A stretch of DNA of 64,000 bases from positions 1-64,000 of the forward strand of contig JABDJO010000094.1 of assembly GCA_013002465.1 (NCBI GenBank), given 5' to 3'. A program made the translations under genes and the position numbers. This DNA comes from Silicimonas sp. Its GTDB lineage: Bacteria; Pseudomonadota; Alphaproteobacteria; Rhodobacterales; Rhodobacteraceae. The notes below the pieces were generated by a model. It was given only the letters and a program-made list of their open reading frames with translations, did no database searches and was not told the origin of the DNA. Each line of letters opens with the position of its first letter. Position 1 is the first letter of the stretch. Below are positions 46,735 to 54,755 of the stretch, one piece after another.

Positions 46735-46985
46735 TGGAAGACCGCGACACACGTCTGCGTCGGTTGAAAATGCGGTCCTGGCGTCGCGGTACCAAAGAAA
46801 TGGATCTTGTTCTTGGGCGCTTCTGGGACGACGACGGGTCTTCGTTGAATAGTGCGGACCTTGATCTCTATGAGGCCCTTCTGGCTGAAAACGACCAGGA
46901 CCTTTATCAATGGGTTAGCGGGCAGGCACCGGCTCCGGCCCGGTTTGCGGCGATGATCGACAGAGTGATGGCTCGGCAAAAATAA
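46734..46985 (+). CDS. sdhE: Succinate dehydrogenase assembly factor SdhE
   Basis: An 83-residue SdhE/Sdh5 protein that attaches FAD to the succinate dehydrogenase flavoprotein. The hallmark RGxxE motif is RGTKE at 18-22, followed by MDLVLGRF, and the helix around DLDLYEALLAENDQDLYQWV matches the family. Length is normal. Translationally coupled to an XRE regulator (TGATG), with no sdh genes nearby. Confidence 0.92.
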
Positions 46986-47063
46986 CCCGAAGCTTTTAAC
47001 CGTATCTTGGGAAATTTCGACGAATGCTGCGGCTGAGCAGAGCAAAAAAGTCGGAGTATCCTG

Positions 47064-47561
47064 ATGTCAATCCACCAAGCCGTCACTCTTGACGCAGAAC
47101 AGACATATGCCAGGCAATACCTTGATAGCCTGTCCTTGGTGGAACGCCTGCACAGGCTTCTTCTGGACGTGATCAAGGACGAATTCGAACGCCTTGGCGT
47201 TCTGGAAATCAACGCGGTCCAGGCACTTTTGCTGTTCAATATCGGCGATAACGAGGTGACGGCGGGCGAACTTAGAACACGCGGCTATTACCAGGGGTCG
47301 AACGTATCTTATAATCTGAAGAAACTCGTCGACATGGGCTTCATGCATCACCAGCGGTGCGAAATTGATCGCCGCTCGGTCCGGGTACGTCTGACGGACA
47401 AAGGGCGCGATGTGCATCGTGTGGTGTCGGACCTGTTTGACAAACATGCCGAGATGCTTGAATTGGATGTGCTTCTTGGGGACGGAAACCTGAAAACCTT
47501 GAACGAATCGCTGACCCGCATGGAACGTTTCTGGAGCGATCAGATCAGGTACATCTACTGA
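47064..47561 (+). CDS. ldtR: MarR-type winged-helix regulator, LdtR-like
   Basis: A 165-residue winged-helix protein of the alphaproteobacterial LdtR branch (first studied in Liberibacter, where it controls an L,D-transpeptidase and stress tolerance). The block RLHRLLLDVIKDEFERLGVL, then AVQALLLFNIGDNEVTAGEL and RGYYQGSNVSYNLKKLVDMG, is near identical in plan to LdtR, with the wing RRSVRVRLTDKGRDV. Only seven bases of its 3-prime end overlap the DUF1194 gene on the other strand. The gene name is by similarity of these blocks. Confidence 0.83.
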   Translation: MSIHQAVTLDAEQTYARQYLDSLSLVERLHRLLLDVIKDEFERLGVLEINAVQALLLFNIGDNEVTAGELRTRGYYQGSNVSYNLKKLVDMGFMHHQRCEIDRRSVRVRLTDKGRDVHRVVSDLFDKHAEMLELDVLLGDGNLKTLNESLTRMERFWSDQIRYIY

Positions 47562-48268
47562 CCCGCCAGCCGAAGCGGATGCGAACTGCCCCGGCTTCCA
47601 AGCGGCTGCGTGGCCAGTTCTTTAAGCAACTTGCGCTTCATGGCACGAGAGTAATCGTCAAACCCAAGTGCGACTTCCACAAAGGCATCGGGCCCTTGAA
47701 TGACGACGGCCCGGAAATAGGCCGACAACTTTGCCGCCCCTTCATCAGTCGCTGCGATTACCAGCCCATTGATCCGAAGACCTCTCAGTTCGCCCTGCTT
47801 TTTCAGATCGCGCGGTGTCGGCCAATCGTTATTTTCCCCATCGCCTGAAACATCCAGGGTCGTCTGCCAACACGCCGGGGCCCGGGCGATCAGATCATGG
47901 CCAAACCCCAGTGCTGCCCCAAGTCCGGTTGCCTCGGGCGCTGGTTCGCGTTGCCAGCGGCGAACCTTGGACGCCAGGCTGCTCAATGCGTCGGCTGATC
48001 CAATCACGATCCAATCCTGGATCAGACGCTGGTATTTCGAGGACGACCACTCATAGATCGACAGGGCCACGGGGGTGCCTTCGATCGCAAGAAAGGCGGC
48101 CTGCACCTCGGGATCCTCAAGCGCCGCGGCCAACCCCTGGACCTGCAGTCGGTACTCATCCGCATTGACCGATCCCGACACGTCCAACGCCAGCGAAAGG
48201 GCCAGACGGCAACTGTCGGCCGGACCACCTGTCCAGGCCAGCATCAGCGCGGTCAGTGCAGCCTTCAT
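47555..48268 (-). CDS. DUF1194 (vWA-like) secreted protein, copy 1
   Basis: A 237-residue DUF1194 protein. Residues 1-19 look like a signal peptide, then CRLALSLALDVSGSVN carries the MIDAS DxSxS (ALDVSGSVN). TLDVSGDGENNDWPTP supplies a second metal-site region. Such vWA proteins may bind ligands in the periplasm. The ATG overlaps the stop of the second DUF1194 gene (ATGA), and the 3-prime end overlaps ldtR tail-to-tail by seven bases. The downstream copy in a pair of paralogues. Confidence 0.87.
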   Translation of the reverse strand: MKAALTALMLAWTGGPADSCRLALSLALDVSGSVNADEYRLQVQGLAAALEDPEVQAAFLAIEGTPVALSIYEWSSSKYQRLIQDWIVIGSADALSSLASKVRRWQREPAPEATGLGAALGFGHDLIARAPACWQTTLDVSGDGENNDWPTPRDLKKQGELRGLRINGLVIAATDEGAAKLSAYFRAVVIQGPDAFVEVALGFDDYSRAMKRKLLKELATQPLGSRGSSHPLRLAGQ

Positions 48269-48942
48269 TCTGCAGCCCCGACGGCAAAACTCGCGACTTC
48301 GCGTTCGAGTTTTCTTCGCATGGCGCGTTCAAAATCGTCATAGCTGGCCGCAGCTTCGACAAACGCCCCAGGGCCGCGCAACACTTCTTGGCGAAAATAG
48401 ACCATCAGGTTGTCCAGCCCGACCGAAGCGCCGATTGCAAGAGCGTTCACCGTCACGCCATCAAGGGGAAAGTGCCGATAGGCGTGTTCGGGGCGGAAAC
48501 CATCATTGCTTTCACCATCGCCGCTGACGTCGATGGTCTGTCGAATGCAGTCTGGTGCCTGACGCAGCAATTTCGAAGCATGGCCAAGGGCATAGCCAAG
48601 TGCCGTCGGAAAATCGGTTTCACTGCGCGTGGTTTGGCCGATCCTTGTAGCCGCAGCCAATAAATCAGCTTCGCTGTGGATCAACTGCCATGGCAGAACA
48701 AGCGATTGATTGTTCTGCCCACTCCATTCGAAAGCTGCAATTGCAACGGGTTCAGGAGACGCCAGGAAAGCCCTGACAACCTCCGGCGCAACAAGGGCGG
48801 CAGCCAGACCATTGCGTTGCAACAAATATTCGCGCTGATTGACAGACGACGACACATCCAGTGCCAGTAAAAGCGCCAATCGGCAGGCCAGCACCGGGGC
48901 TGGCACGAGGGCCAGCGCGACCGTAAGTGCTGCACGGATCAC
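48265..48942 (-). CDS. DUF1194 (vWA-like) secreted protein, copy 2
   Basis: A 225-residue paralogue of the preceding gene: signal peptide, CRLALLLALDVSSSVN with the MIDAS (DVSSSVN), a conserved AFEWSGQNNQSLVLPW segment and IDVSGDGESNDGF. The two proteins align over the full length with an obvious common plan but are clearly diverged, so the duplication is not recent. ATG 48942 overlaps the gloA stop and the stop overlaps the other copy's start, so gloA and both DUF1194 genes form a coupled unit. Function unknown. Confidence 0.87.
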   Translation of the reverse strand: MIRAALTVALALVPAPVLACRLALLLALDVSSSVNQREYLLQRNGLAAALVAPEVVRAFLASPEPVAIAAFEWSGQNNQSLVLPWQLIHSEADLLAAATRIGQTTRSETDFPTALGYALGHASKLLRQAPDCIRQTIDVSGDGESNDGFRPEHAYRHFPLDGVTVNALAIGASVGLDNLMVYFRQEVLRGPGAFVEAAASYDDFERAMRRKLEREVASFAVGAAE

Positions 48943-49367
48943 CAGTGCCCCGAGTTTTCCATGCTGGACCAGGGTTCCTGTGGTGGCAAATCATCGCCGC
49001 GCTGTAGCAGTTCGATCGAAATGTTGTCGGGCGATCGAACAAAGGCCATGTGGCCGTCGCGGGGTGGGCGATTGATGGTGACGCCGTTGTCCATCAGTTT
49101 CTGACACATCGCATAGATGTCGTCGACCCGGTACGCCAAATGCCCGAAATGTCGGCTGTCCGATGGTAATCCGTCATCGCCGTCCCAGTTGTAAGTCAGT
49201 TCCACCGCTGCGTTTTCCTGACCGGGAGGGGACATGAACACCAAGGTAAAGCGCGCTTTTTCATTCTCGGTGCGGCGCGATTCCTCCAGCCCCAGCAACG
49301 CGTAGAACGCCATGGATGCCTCAAGGTCTTTTACCCTTACCATCGTATGCAAGTATTCGGTGCTCAT
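48939..49367 (-). CDS. gloA: Lactoylglutathione lyase (glyoxalase I)
   Basis: GloA, 142 residues, converting the methylglyoxal-glutathione hemithioacetal to S-lactoylglutathione. The sequence HTMVRVKDLEASMAFY, VELTYNWDGDD, FGHLAYRVDDI and SIELLQRGD matches E. coli GloA, with metal ligands in the HTM, VEL, GHL and IEL segments all present. The ATG at 49367 has AGGAGG upstream; codons further upstream are spurious. Glutathione comes from gshB in the same window. Coupled to two DUF1194 genes downstream. Confidence 0.9.
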   Translation of the reverse strand: MSTEYLHTMVRVKDLEASMAFYALLGLEESRRTENEKARFTLVFMSPPGQENAAVELTYNWDGDDGLPSDSRHFGHLAYRVDDIYAMCQKLMDNGVTINRPPRDGHMAFVRSPDNISIELLQRGDDLPPQEPWSSMENSGHW

Positions 49368-49444
49368 TTCAGTTTTCCTCCTGTCTGATCCCTGACTGAG
49401 GTTAGGCCATGACCCAAGGATTGGCGAGGGACGGAATACAGGAC

Positions 49445-50860
49445 TTAGAACCGCGACACGACGCTCAATCCCAACGACACCTCGCTGCGGTCGTAGATAT
49501 CGACGTTCGACCAGGTGCGACGCGTCGAAAAAACGGCCAGAGGCGAAAACCCGTAATAGCTGACGTCGGGCCAGATGAAATCCAGTTGAAGCCCAAGCGA
49601 ATTGTCCCGCCGCCCACCCGCCGTGGCGACCCACTTGCGATAGTCTCGCGACTCGGCCGTCACCTTGATGCTGGGTTGGACAGGACCGATCCGCTTGAAT
49701 TGCCGCGCGACGCTTGAACCAACGGCCAGATTGTCAATGGTGGCCGAATCTGACCTTGTGTCGCGAAGGAATGCACCAAGGTTATAGCGTCCGCCGTCGC
49801 TTGTGAGTCGCAGGTGTTCGGCGTTCAGGCCAACGGCATATGAATCGTTTTTCGCATCGTCCATGCGACTTTCGAGCCGGAATGAAACACCGAAACGCCA
49901 GGCGCGATCCTCTCCGTGTTGGACGGTTTGTTTAAGCTGTGCGTCGCCCCAAAGGGCCAGTTCTTCACCGCCGTACCAGGTTTGCCCGACCACACCGCTG
50001 AGGGTCGTTAGTCCAAGTTCGGGCCAGATCATCCGGTCATGCCGCAAGCCACCCGCCACGACCGCGTAGTCAAAATCGGACCCCTTCGCATTGGGTGCCA
50101 GTGCCATCGCCTCGGAGTTAAGCCAGACCTTGCGATAAAAAATCTCTCCCAGAATTTCCGTTTTGTGGGTCGTTTGTTCGGACAGGCGATATGCCAGCGA
50201 TACGCCTGTTTCCGCCTCGTATCCGCCAAGTTGCAGGCCGCTATCGTCAAGTTGGAACGGTAGGCCGCCGATTTCGATTTCGGTCGTTTCCGCGCCATTG
50301 TTCACGTTGCTCGACGGTGAAACACCAAATCGCAGACGCACGGCCAGTGGATTGCGCGAAGCGACCTCGCGATAGGACCTCCGGGCCAGGGTTCGGCGCT
50401 TATCATCGGGTGCGATCTGATCGGCACGGCGCAGCCAGATCTGAGCGCGCGTGAACCGATCCTGCCGGGTCAACACGTCCGCCGCCAGAAGCGCTGCGTC
50501 AAAGCGCAAAGCGCTGAGTTCTCCGCTCCGATAAGCGGCCATTGCGAACGCGAGAGCGTCATCCAATTGCCCCAAGGACCGTGCCAGCAATGCGCGCACC
50601 AAAAGCGCACGTGCGTCTTGCGGATTTTGCCGGAGCGCTATGGCAGATAGCCGGTCAGCCGCCGCCGGATCGCTGTCATTCCAGGCCAGAAGCGATGCCG
50701 CCCCGGCCGGAACCGCGTCTGCCTTTGCGGAACTTCCACCAACAATCAGGCAAAAGAGAACGAGCCAGGCGCCGATCAGTCTGAAAAACAAACGCTGAGC
50801 AATGTACGTGTGCTTGAACGCTTGTCGGGATCGACCATCCTGGTGATCCTTATGGGACAT
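49445..50860 (-). CDS. Surface lipoprotein assembly modifier (Slam), type XI secretion outer-membrane protein
   Basis: A 471-residue outer-membrane protein. A signal peptide ends near residue 47 (SSAKA/DA), followed by a TPR-like helical N-terminal domain (about 60-150) and a DUF560 beta-barrel ending in Phe. The C-terminal pattern YYGFSPLAVFSTRRTWSNVD, then IYDRSEVSLGLSVVSRF, is typical of Slam proteins. Slams move lipoproteins or soluble proteins across the outer membrane. ATG 50860 lies four bases after the stop of its lipoprotein cargo gene. Substrate specificity is inferred from that adjacency. Confidence 0.87.
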   Translation of the reverse strand: MSHKDHQDGRSRQAFKHTYIAQRLFFRLIGAWLVLFCLIVGGSSAKADAVPAGAASLLAWNDSDPAAADRLSAIALRQNPQDARALLVRALLARSLGQLDDALAFAMAAYRSGELSALRFDAALLAADVLTRQDRFTRAQIWLRRADQIAPDDKRRTLARRSYREVASRNPLAVRLRFGVSPSSNVNNGAETTEIEIGGLPFQLDDSGLQLGGYEAETGVSLAYRLSEQTTHKTEILGEIFYRKVWLNSEAMALAPNAKGSDFDYAVVAGGLRHDRMIWPELGLTTLSGVVGQTWYGGEELALWGDAQLKQTVQHGEDRAWRFGVSFRLESRMDDAKNDSYAVGLNAEHLRLTSDGGRYNLGAFLRDTRSDSATIDNLAVGSSVARQFKRIGPVQPSIKVTAESRDYRKWVATAGGRRDNSLGLQLDFIWPDVSYYGFSPLAVFSTRRTWSNVDIYDRSEVSLGLSVVSRF

Positions 50861-50864
50861 GGGG

Positions 50865-51485
50865 TTATTGCTCAGCCAGCCAATCCCCGTCCGACCAGGA
50901 GGTGTCGCCGGTGTCAGGTCCGGCTGTCCAGATGAAATCGGTTGTATGGGTGCCCCGTGCGGCCTGGGCCGTATCACCGATGAAGTCGCCGTCTGCGTTC
51001 AAGTCATAGGTCGCTGTCCGATCCACACCAGTCAATGTGCCCGTGGCAGCGAACGACAACTCTGCATCCCCCGGAGCCATCGAGACCGACCCGGTCACCG
51101 GTGCGCTGCCCGAAGGTGTAATGAACCCACCCAAGTCGGTGCGAACATTGTCGACCGTCCCCGTAATGCCATCGGTATCGAAATCGACCTCCAATGTAAG
51201 GTCAGCGTAGTATTCCAAATCCGGCCCACTGCCGCCGCCTGTGTCGCCATGTACAAGACCTTCGTATGTGGCGTTCCCCGTGGGCAGTTCGGTCTGTTGG
51301 GTTGTGCCTTCGGCAGCAAACAAATTGTCGATGCGCATTGTGGCAGCGGCCTCTTCGTTTGCCGCAGCGACAAGGGGCGACACTCCCTTGCTTCCCGGTG
51401 TCGTGGTAGTGGAACACCCTGCAAGGACCGCCGCAAGGGAAAGGGCCATAGCCAATTTGTTTCTGATGGTGAATCTGTCCTGCAT
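50865..51485 (-). CDS. TbpB-like surface lipoprotein, probable Slam cargo
   Basis: A 206-residue predicted lipoprotein with lipobox LAGC at Cys24 followed by SerThr-rich linker. The rest resembles the C-terminal TbpB/HphA beta-barrel domain: TELPTGNATYEGLVHGD, then YADLTLEVDFDTDGITGTV and ending near DWLAEQ. Such domains are the signal and cargo for Slam secretion. ATG 51485 has GGAGGG upstream. Next to Slam on the same strand, the pair forms a minimal type XI system. Whether it binds metal, heme or a host protein cannot be read. Confidence 0.82.
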   Translation of the reverse strand: MQDRFTIRNKLAMALSLAAVLAGCSTTTTPGSKGVSPLVAAANEEAAATMRIDNLFAAEGTTQQTELPTGNATYEGLVHGDTGGGSGPDLEYYADLTLEVDFDTDGITGTVDNVRTDLGGFITPSGSAPVTGSVSMAPGDAELSFAATGTLTGVDRTATYDLNADGDFIGDTAQAARGTHTTDFIWTAGPDTGDTSWSDGDWLAEQ

Positions 51486-51517
51486 ATCCCAGCCCTCCGA
51501 TACATTTTCGCAGAATC

Positions 51518-51550
51518 CTGTCACACTGCGGCGATAAGTCAACGTGACAG
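51518..51550. promoter_or_regulatory. Long-spaced dyad between the Slam cargo gene and thyX
   Basis: CTGTCAC and GTGACAG form a perfect 7-bp inverted repeat separated by 19 bases, starting 33 bases upstream of the cargo start. The right arm also belongs to GTGA-CAGA-TCAC (51544-51555). A TTGACT on the minus strand (51537-51542), a possible -35 for the cargo gene, lies between the arms. The rest of the 231-base gap is non-coding and AT-richer than the neighbourhood. Confidence 0.3.
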
Positions 51551-51658
51551 ATCACTTGTACCAGCAGTGCAGCCAAATTCCCTCATAATGAAATCCAGTC
51601 ACGGGATACGAAACGCCATCTTATCCACAGGAAACTGTCTTCCGCTCAAGATATCGTG

Positions 51659-51686
51659 TTGAGATGCCGGATAGCCACCTTATGCT
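51659..51686 (+). promoter_or_regulatory. Possible thyX promoter
   Basis: TTGAGA, 16 bases, TATGCT, with the -10 about 30 bases before the thyX start. A housekeeping-type match of moderate quality and the best seen in this gap for thyX. Confidence 0.3.
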
Positions 51687-51716
51687 GTATGCAAAACGCG
51701 AATCGAGGAGGCAGAA

Positions 51717-52637
51717 ATGAACATGGCCAGCGACGTCCCCCAAACCCCGGAAGAAGAAATCGCAGAAATGCGCAGCACGCCGCAGCCGACCTTGCGCGCG
51801 GTGGCGCCGGGGATGGAAAAGCACCTTTATTCGATCTATCCGGTTCTGGATCACGGTTTCGTCCGGGTCATAGACTATATGGGCGATGATGCCGCGATCA
51901 CTCAGGCGGCGCGTGTCAGTTATGGCAAGGGGACCAAGGCGGTTTCCAACGATGAGGGACTGATCCGATATCTGATGCGGCACTGGCATTCGACCCCGTT
52001 CGAGATGTGCGAATTGAAGCTGCATGTCAAATTGCCGGTCTTTGTCGCCCGCCAATGGATTCGGCACCGTACCGCCAATGTGAATGAGTATTCGGCCCGC
52101 TATTCGATCCTTGATCGCGAGTTTTATATTCCCAGCCCCGAAGATCTGGCGGCCCAATCGGTTGTCAACAACCAAGGCAGGGGCGAAGCGCTGTCAGGCG
52201 AAGAGGCGGCGCGCGTTCTGGAATGTCTGAAGGGCGATGCAGCGCGCTGCTATGACCATTATCAAGAAATGATCGGGCAAGAAGGGCAGCAGGGACTGGC
52301 CCGCGAATTGGCGCGGATGAACCTGCCTGCGAACATCTATACCCAATGGTACTGGAAGGTGGATTTACATAATCTGTTCCACTTCCTGCGTCTAAGGGCC
52401 GATGCCCACGCGCAGTACGAGATCCGGGTCTATGCGGAGGAGATTTGCAAGCTTGTCGCCGATTGGGTGCCTTTTGCCTATGCCGCATTTGAAGATTACC
52501 GCATGGGCGGGGCAACGCTGTCGGGCAAGGCACTGGAGTGCGTGCGCCGCATGCTAGCCGGCGAAGAAGTCAGCCAGGAAACCTCGGGTATGAGCAAGGG
52601 CGAATGGCGCGAGTTTCAGGACGTGGTCGGAAGCTAG
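51717..52637 (+). CDS. thyX: Flavin-dependent thymidylate synthase
   Basis: ThyX, 306 residues, making dTMP from dUMP with FAD, NADPH and methylene-THF. The ThyX signature RHRX7S is [13 protein letters not shown] (Arg116 to Arg128, Ser126). ATG 51717 has GAGGAGG upstream. The protein is somewhat longer than minimal ThyX, with an extra N-terminal 30 residues typical of rhodobacterial forms. No thyA is in the window; dUMP supply is provided by dut. Confidence 0.96.
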   Translation: MNMASDVPQTPEEEIAEMRSTPQPTLRAVAPGMEKHLYSIYPVLDHGFVRVIDYMGDDAAITQAARVSYGKGTKAVSNDEGLIRYLMRHWHSTPFEMCELKLHVKLPVFVARQWIRHRTANVNEYSARYSILDREFYIPSPEDLAAQSVVNNQGRGEALSGEEAARVLECLKGDAARCYDHYQEMIGQEGQQGLARELARMNLPANIYTQWYWKVDLHNLFHFLRLRADAHAQYEIRVYAEEICKLVADWVPFAYAAFEDYRMGGATLSGKALECVRRMLAGEEVSQETSGMSKGEWREFQDVVGS

Positions 52638-52704
52638 GACAAGTTGGTGGCGACCCTTTAACAGGTGTTCAGAAACCAACAATCGTTGTCCTGGGAATTT
52701 GATT

Positions 52705-52780
<76 letters not shown>

Positions 52781-52823
52781 ATCAGTGCGCGGGATCTACC
52801 GCGCCAGGTTGAGTTAATGTCTC

Positions 52824-52837
52824 GCACCCAAGGGTGC
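52824..52837 (-). terminator. Hairpin after the FYDLN-domain gene
   Basis: GCACCC-AA-GGGTGC, a perfect 6-bp inverted repeat just downstream of the FYDLN-domain gene and upstream of the tRNA on the same strand. No T-run follows on the minus strand, so it is only a candidate transcription stop or mRNA end stabiliser. Confidence 0.35.
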
Positions 52838-52847
52838 AAGAAAAAAG

Positions 52848-53171
52848 TCAGTCGTCGTCAGACGCAACGTCCGCAATTTCGTCCAGCGAAACATCGTCCG
52901 AGTCGTCATCGTCATCCAGGACGTCGTCGCCCAGATCAACGTCGGTATCGGACTCATCGTCTTCCAGGACGATTTCTTCCTCTTCGGTTTCCTTTTCCGC
53001 CTTGGATGCGGCGTCGGCTTTGTCGGCCACCAGGCTGCGCTTGGCTTTGCTGGCGTCCAGAACAACCGGATCACCTGTATATGGGCTGACAATAGGATCC
53101 TTGTTCAGGTCATAGAATCTCTTGCCAGTGGTCGGGCAAACCCGCTTCGTGCCCCACTCTTCCTTGGGCAT
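52848..53171 (-). CDS. FYDLN acid domain protein (TIGR02300)
   Basis: A 107-residue protein named for its start: WGTKRVCPTTGKRFYDLNKD then PIVSPYTG, a zinc-ribbon-like head with a single conserved Cys12, followed by a long acidic tail (EEEEIVLEDDESDTDVDLGD). TIGR02300 is nearly confined to alphaproteobacteria and has no known function. ATG 53171 was chosen over a longer upstream frame because it begins the family sequence. Confidence 0.9.
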   Translation of the reverse strand: MPKEEWGTKRVCPTTGKRFYDLNKDPIVSPYTGDPVVLDASKAKRSLVADKADAASKAEKETEEEEIVLEDDESDTDVDLGDDVLDDDDDSDDVSLDEIADVASDDD

Positions 53172-53308
53172 GTTCGTCACTCTCTCAGCTGTCATACGAA
53201 TTGTCGCGCACCTGCCACAATGCGCGCGCCCTGTCAAAGGCTTTTGCGCCTCTGGTGGTCCTTGCGTCGTGAGGATAGTTTCAAAACCGAGTGGGACCGG
53301 AGAGTGGC

Positions 53309-53998
53309 GTGGCGCAGATCAAATTGATTGACGGTCTCGACATGGTTGTTGAGCTTCGCCGTTCTCCAAGGGCGCGGCGGCTAAGCCTTCGGGTTTCGAC
53401 GCTGGATGGCCGGGTCACGCTGACCGTACCGTCCGGGGTAAGCGAGCGTGAAGCGCGGGCGTTTGCAAGTGAGAAAGCCGACTGGATTGCACAGAACCTA
53501 AAGCGTCAGACTGCCCCGGTGCTGGTTGTGCATGGGGCCGAATTGCCGGTCGAGGGTGTCGTGCGACGCATAGTCAGTGGAACGGGGCGCGCGGCGCGAT
53601 TATTGCCTGAAACGATCACCGCACCACCTGAACGCGCCGGAGTGAAGGTGGCGGTCCTTCTGAAATCATTGGCCCGCGATCGCCTTGCGTCGGCCGTGGA
53701 TCGGTATGGTTCGGCAATCGGGCGCCGCGCCACGGCCATCAAGCTGCGTGACACGCGGTCACGGTGGGGGTCCTGTTCCCAAGGCGGCAACCTGATGTTT
53801 TCCTGGCGTCTGATACTCGCGCCGCCGGATGTGTTGGATTATGTGGCCGCCCATGAGGTCGCGCATCTCGCGCACATGAACCACTCACCAGCATTTTGGG
53901 GCGCTGTCGCTGAGATATGCCCGACCTACGAAGGCCCGCGCGCCTGGTTGCGCCGGGAAGGGGCAAGTTTGCACCGATATCGTTTCGATGCCGATTGA
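53309..53998 (+). CDS. YgjP-like metal-dependent hydrolase (M48-type HExxH)
   Basis: A 229-residue member of the DUF45/YgjP family. The zinc motif HEVAH is His182-Glu183 with His186 and HSPAFW follows. The N-terminal half is a beta-sheet domain with the RRSPRARRLSLRVS start. Such proteins are presumed metallopeptidases; substrates unknown. The start GTG 53309 has GGAGAG about six bases upstream and was preferred over an earlier GTG at 53291. It precedes the GntR gene by 35 bases. Confidence 0.88.
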   Translation: MAQIKLIDGLDMVVELRRSPRARRLSLRVSTLDGRVTLTVPSGVSEREARAFASEKADWIAQNLKRQTAPVLVVHGAELPVEGVVRRIVSGTGRAARLLPETITAPPERAGVKVAVLLKSLARDRLASAVDRYGSAIGRRATAIKLRDTRSRWGSCSQGGNLMFSWRLILAPPDVLDYVAAHEVAHLAHMNHSPAFWGAVAEICPTYEGPRAWLRREGASLHRYRFDAD

Positions 53999-54011
53999 CC
54001 CAAGGAACCTC

Positions 54012-54023
54012 TTGTGATCACAA
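54012..54023. promoter_or_regulatory. Palindrome before the GntR gene, likely its operator
   Basis: TTGTGATCACAA, a perfect 12-bp palindrome ending ten bases before the GntR ATG. It fits the TTGT/ACAA-type half-sites recognised by GntR/FCD regulators and would allow autorepression. A CRP-like half-site is an alternative. Confidence 0.5.
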
Positions 54024-54033
54024 TCGAGTGGTC

Positions 54034-54675
54034 ATGACCCGCCCAAGCGATCCTCCCATTCCAGCCCATGACAGGGTGTACCGCACATTGCGATCCCGGA
54101 TCATGTATGGCGAGATGGAACCGGGTGCTGCCTTGACACTGCGAGGCATTGGGAAGGAATTTGGCGTCTCGATGACGCCGGCCCGCGAAGCAGTGCGCCG
54201 TTTGGTGGCCGAAGGGGCTTTGACCTTGTCGGCTTCGGGCCGCGTGTCGACGCCGGAATTGACCAATGAACGGATCGAGGAACTGGCGGCGCTCAGATCA
54301 CTTCTTGAAACGGAACTGGCCAGCCGGGCATTGCCTCGGGCGCACCTGGCGTTGATTGACCGGTTGAACGCAATCAACAGCACGATCTCGGAGGCCGTCG
54401 CCAAGGGGGATGCCGTGGCCTATATCATGCGCAACCTCGAATTTCACCGCACACTTTATCTGCGCGCCCAGGCGCCGGCGATGCTGGCAATGGCCGAGAC
54501 GGTCTGGCTTCAGCTTGGCCCGACGATGCGTGCGCTGTACGGAAAGATGCGCCAAGGTCGCCCGCCTGAGGCCCACCGTTTGATCCTTGCGGCGCTAAGG
54601 GCAGGAGATGAACCGGGGTTGCGTGCTGCCCTACGGACCGATGTGACCAAAGGTCTGAATTTGCTGATGACCTGA
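54034..54675 (+). CDS. GntR family transcriptional regulator, FCD type
   Basis: A 213-residue repressor: winged helix at 14-70 (VYRTLRSRIMYGEMEPGAAL, recognition region VSMTPAREAVRRLVAEG) and an FCD ligand domain (ELAALRSLLETELASRAL, FHRTLYLRAQAPAML). FCD members sense organic acids or sugar acids. ATG 54034 is preferred over a longer frame starting inside the upstream gene. It precedes an MFS transporter on the same strand, with palindromes before each, suggesting it controls that transporter. Confidence 0.9.
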   Translation: MTRPSDPPIPAHDRVYRTLRSRIMYGEMEPGAALTLRGIGKEFGVSMTPAREAVRRLVAEGALTLSASGRVSTPELTNERIEELAALRSLLETELASRALPRAHLALIDRLNAINSTISEAVAKGDAVAYIMRNLEFHRTLYLRAQAPAMLAMAETVWLQLGPTMRALYGKMRQGRPPEAHRLILAALRAGDEPGLRAALRTDVTKGLNLLMT

Positions 54676-54689
54676 AGCTTCCTTCGCGG

Positions 54690-54712
54690 TTCGTGAGCCA
54701 GGCCATCACGAA
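54690..54712. promoter_or_regulatory. Dyad before the MFS gene
   Basis: TTCGTGA-N9-TCACGAA, a perfect 7-bp inverted repeat with a 9-base spacer, 43 bases upstream of the MFS start. It contains GTGA/TCAC half-sites like the palindrome before the GntR gene, though with different spacing. It covers an alternative GTG start (54693), supporting the later ATG. Confidence 0.45.
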
Positions 54713-54755
54713 TTGGCATTTGACCCAGGGTCGATACTCAAGAAATGTTCGCCCG

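Noticed and set aside
46996-47010. Possible CtrA site upstream of ldtR
   Set aside because: TTAA-N7-TTGG: only one half-site is exact, too weak against the two exact sites found elsewhere.
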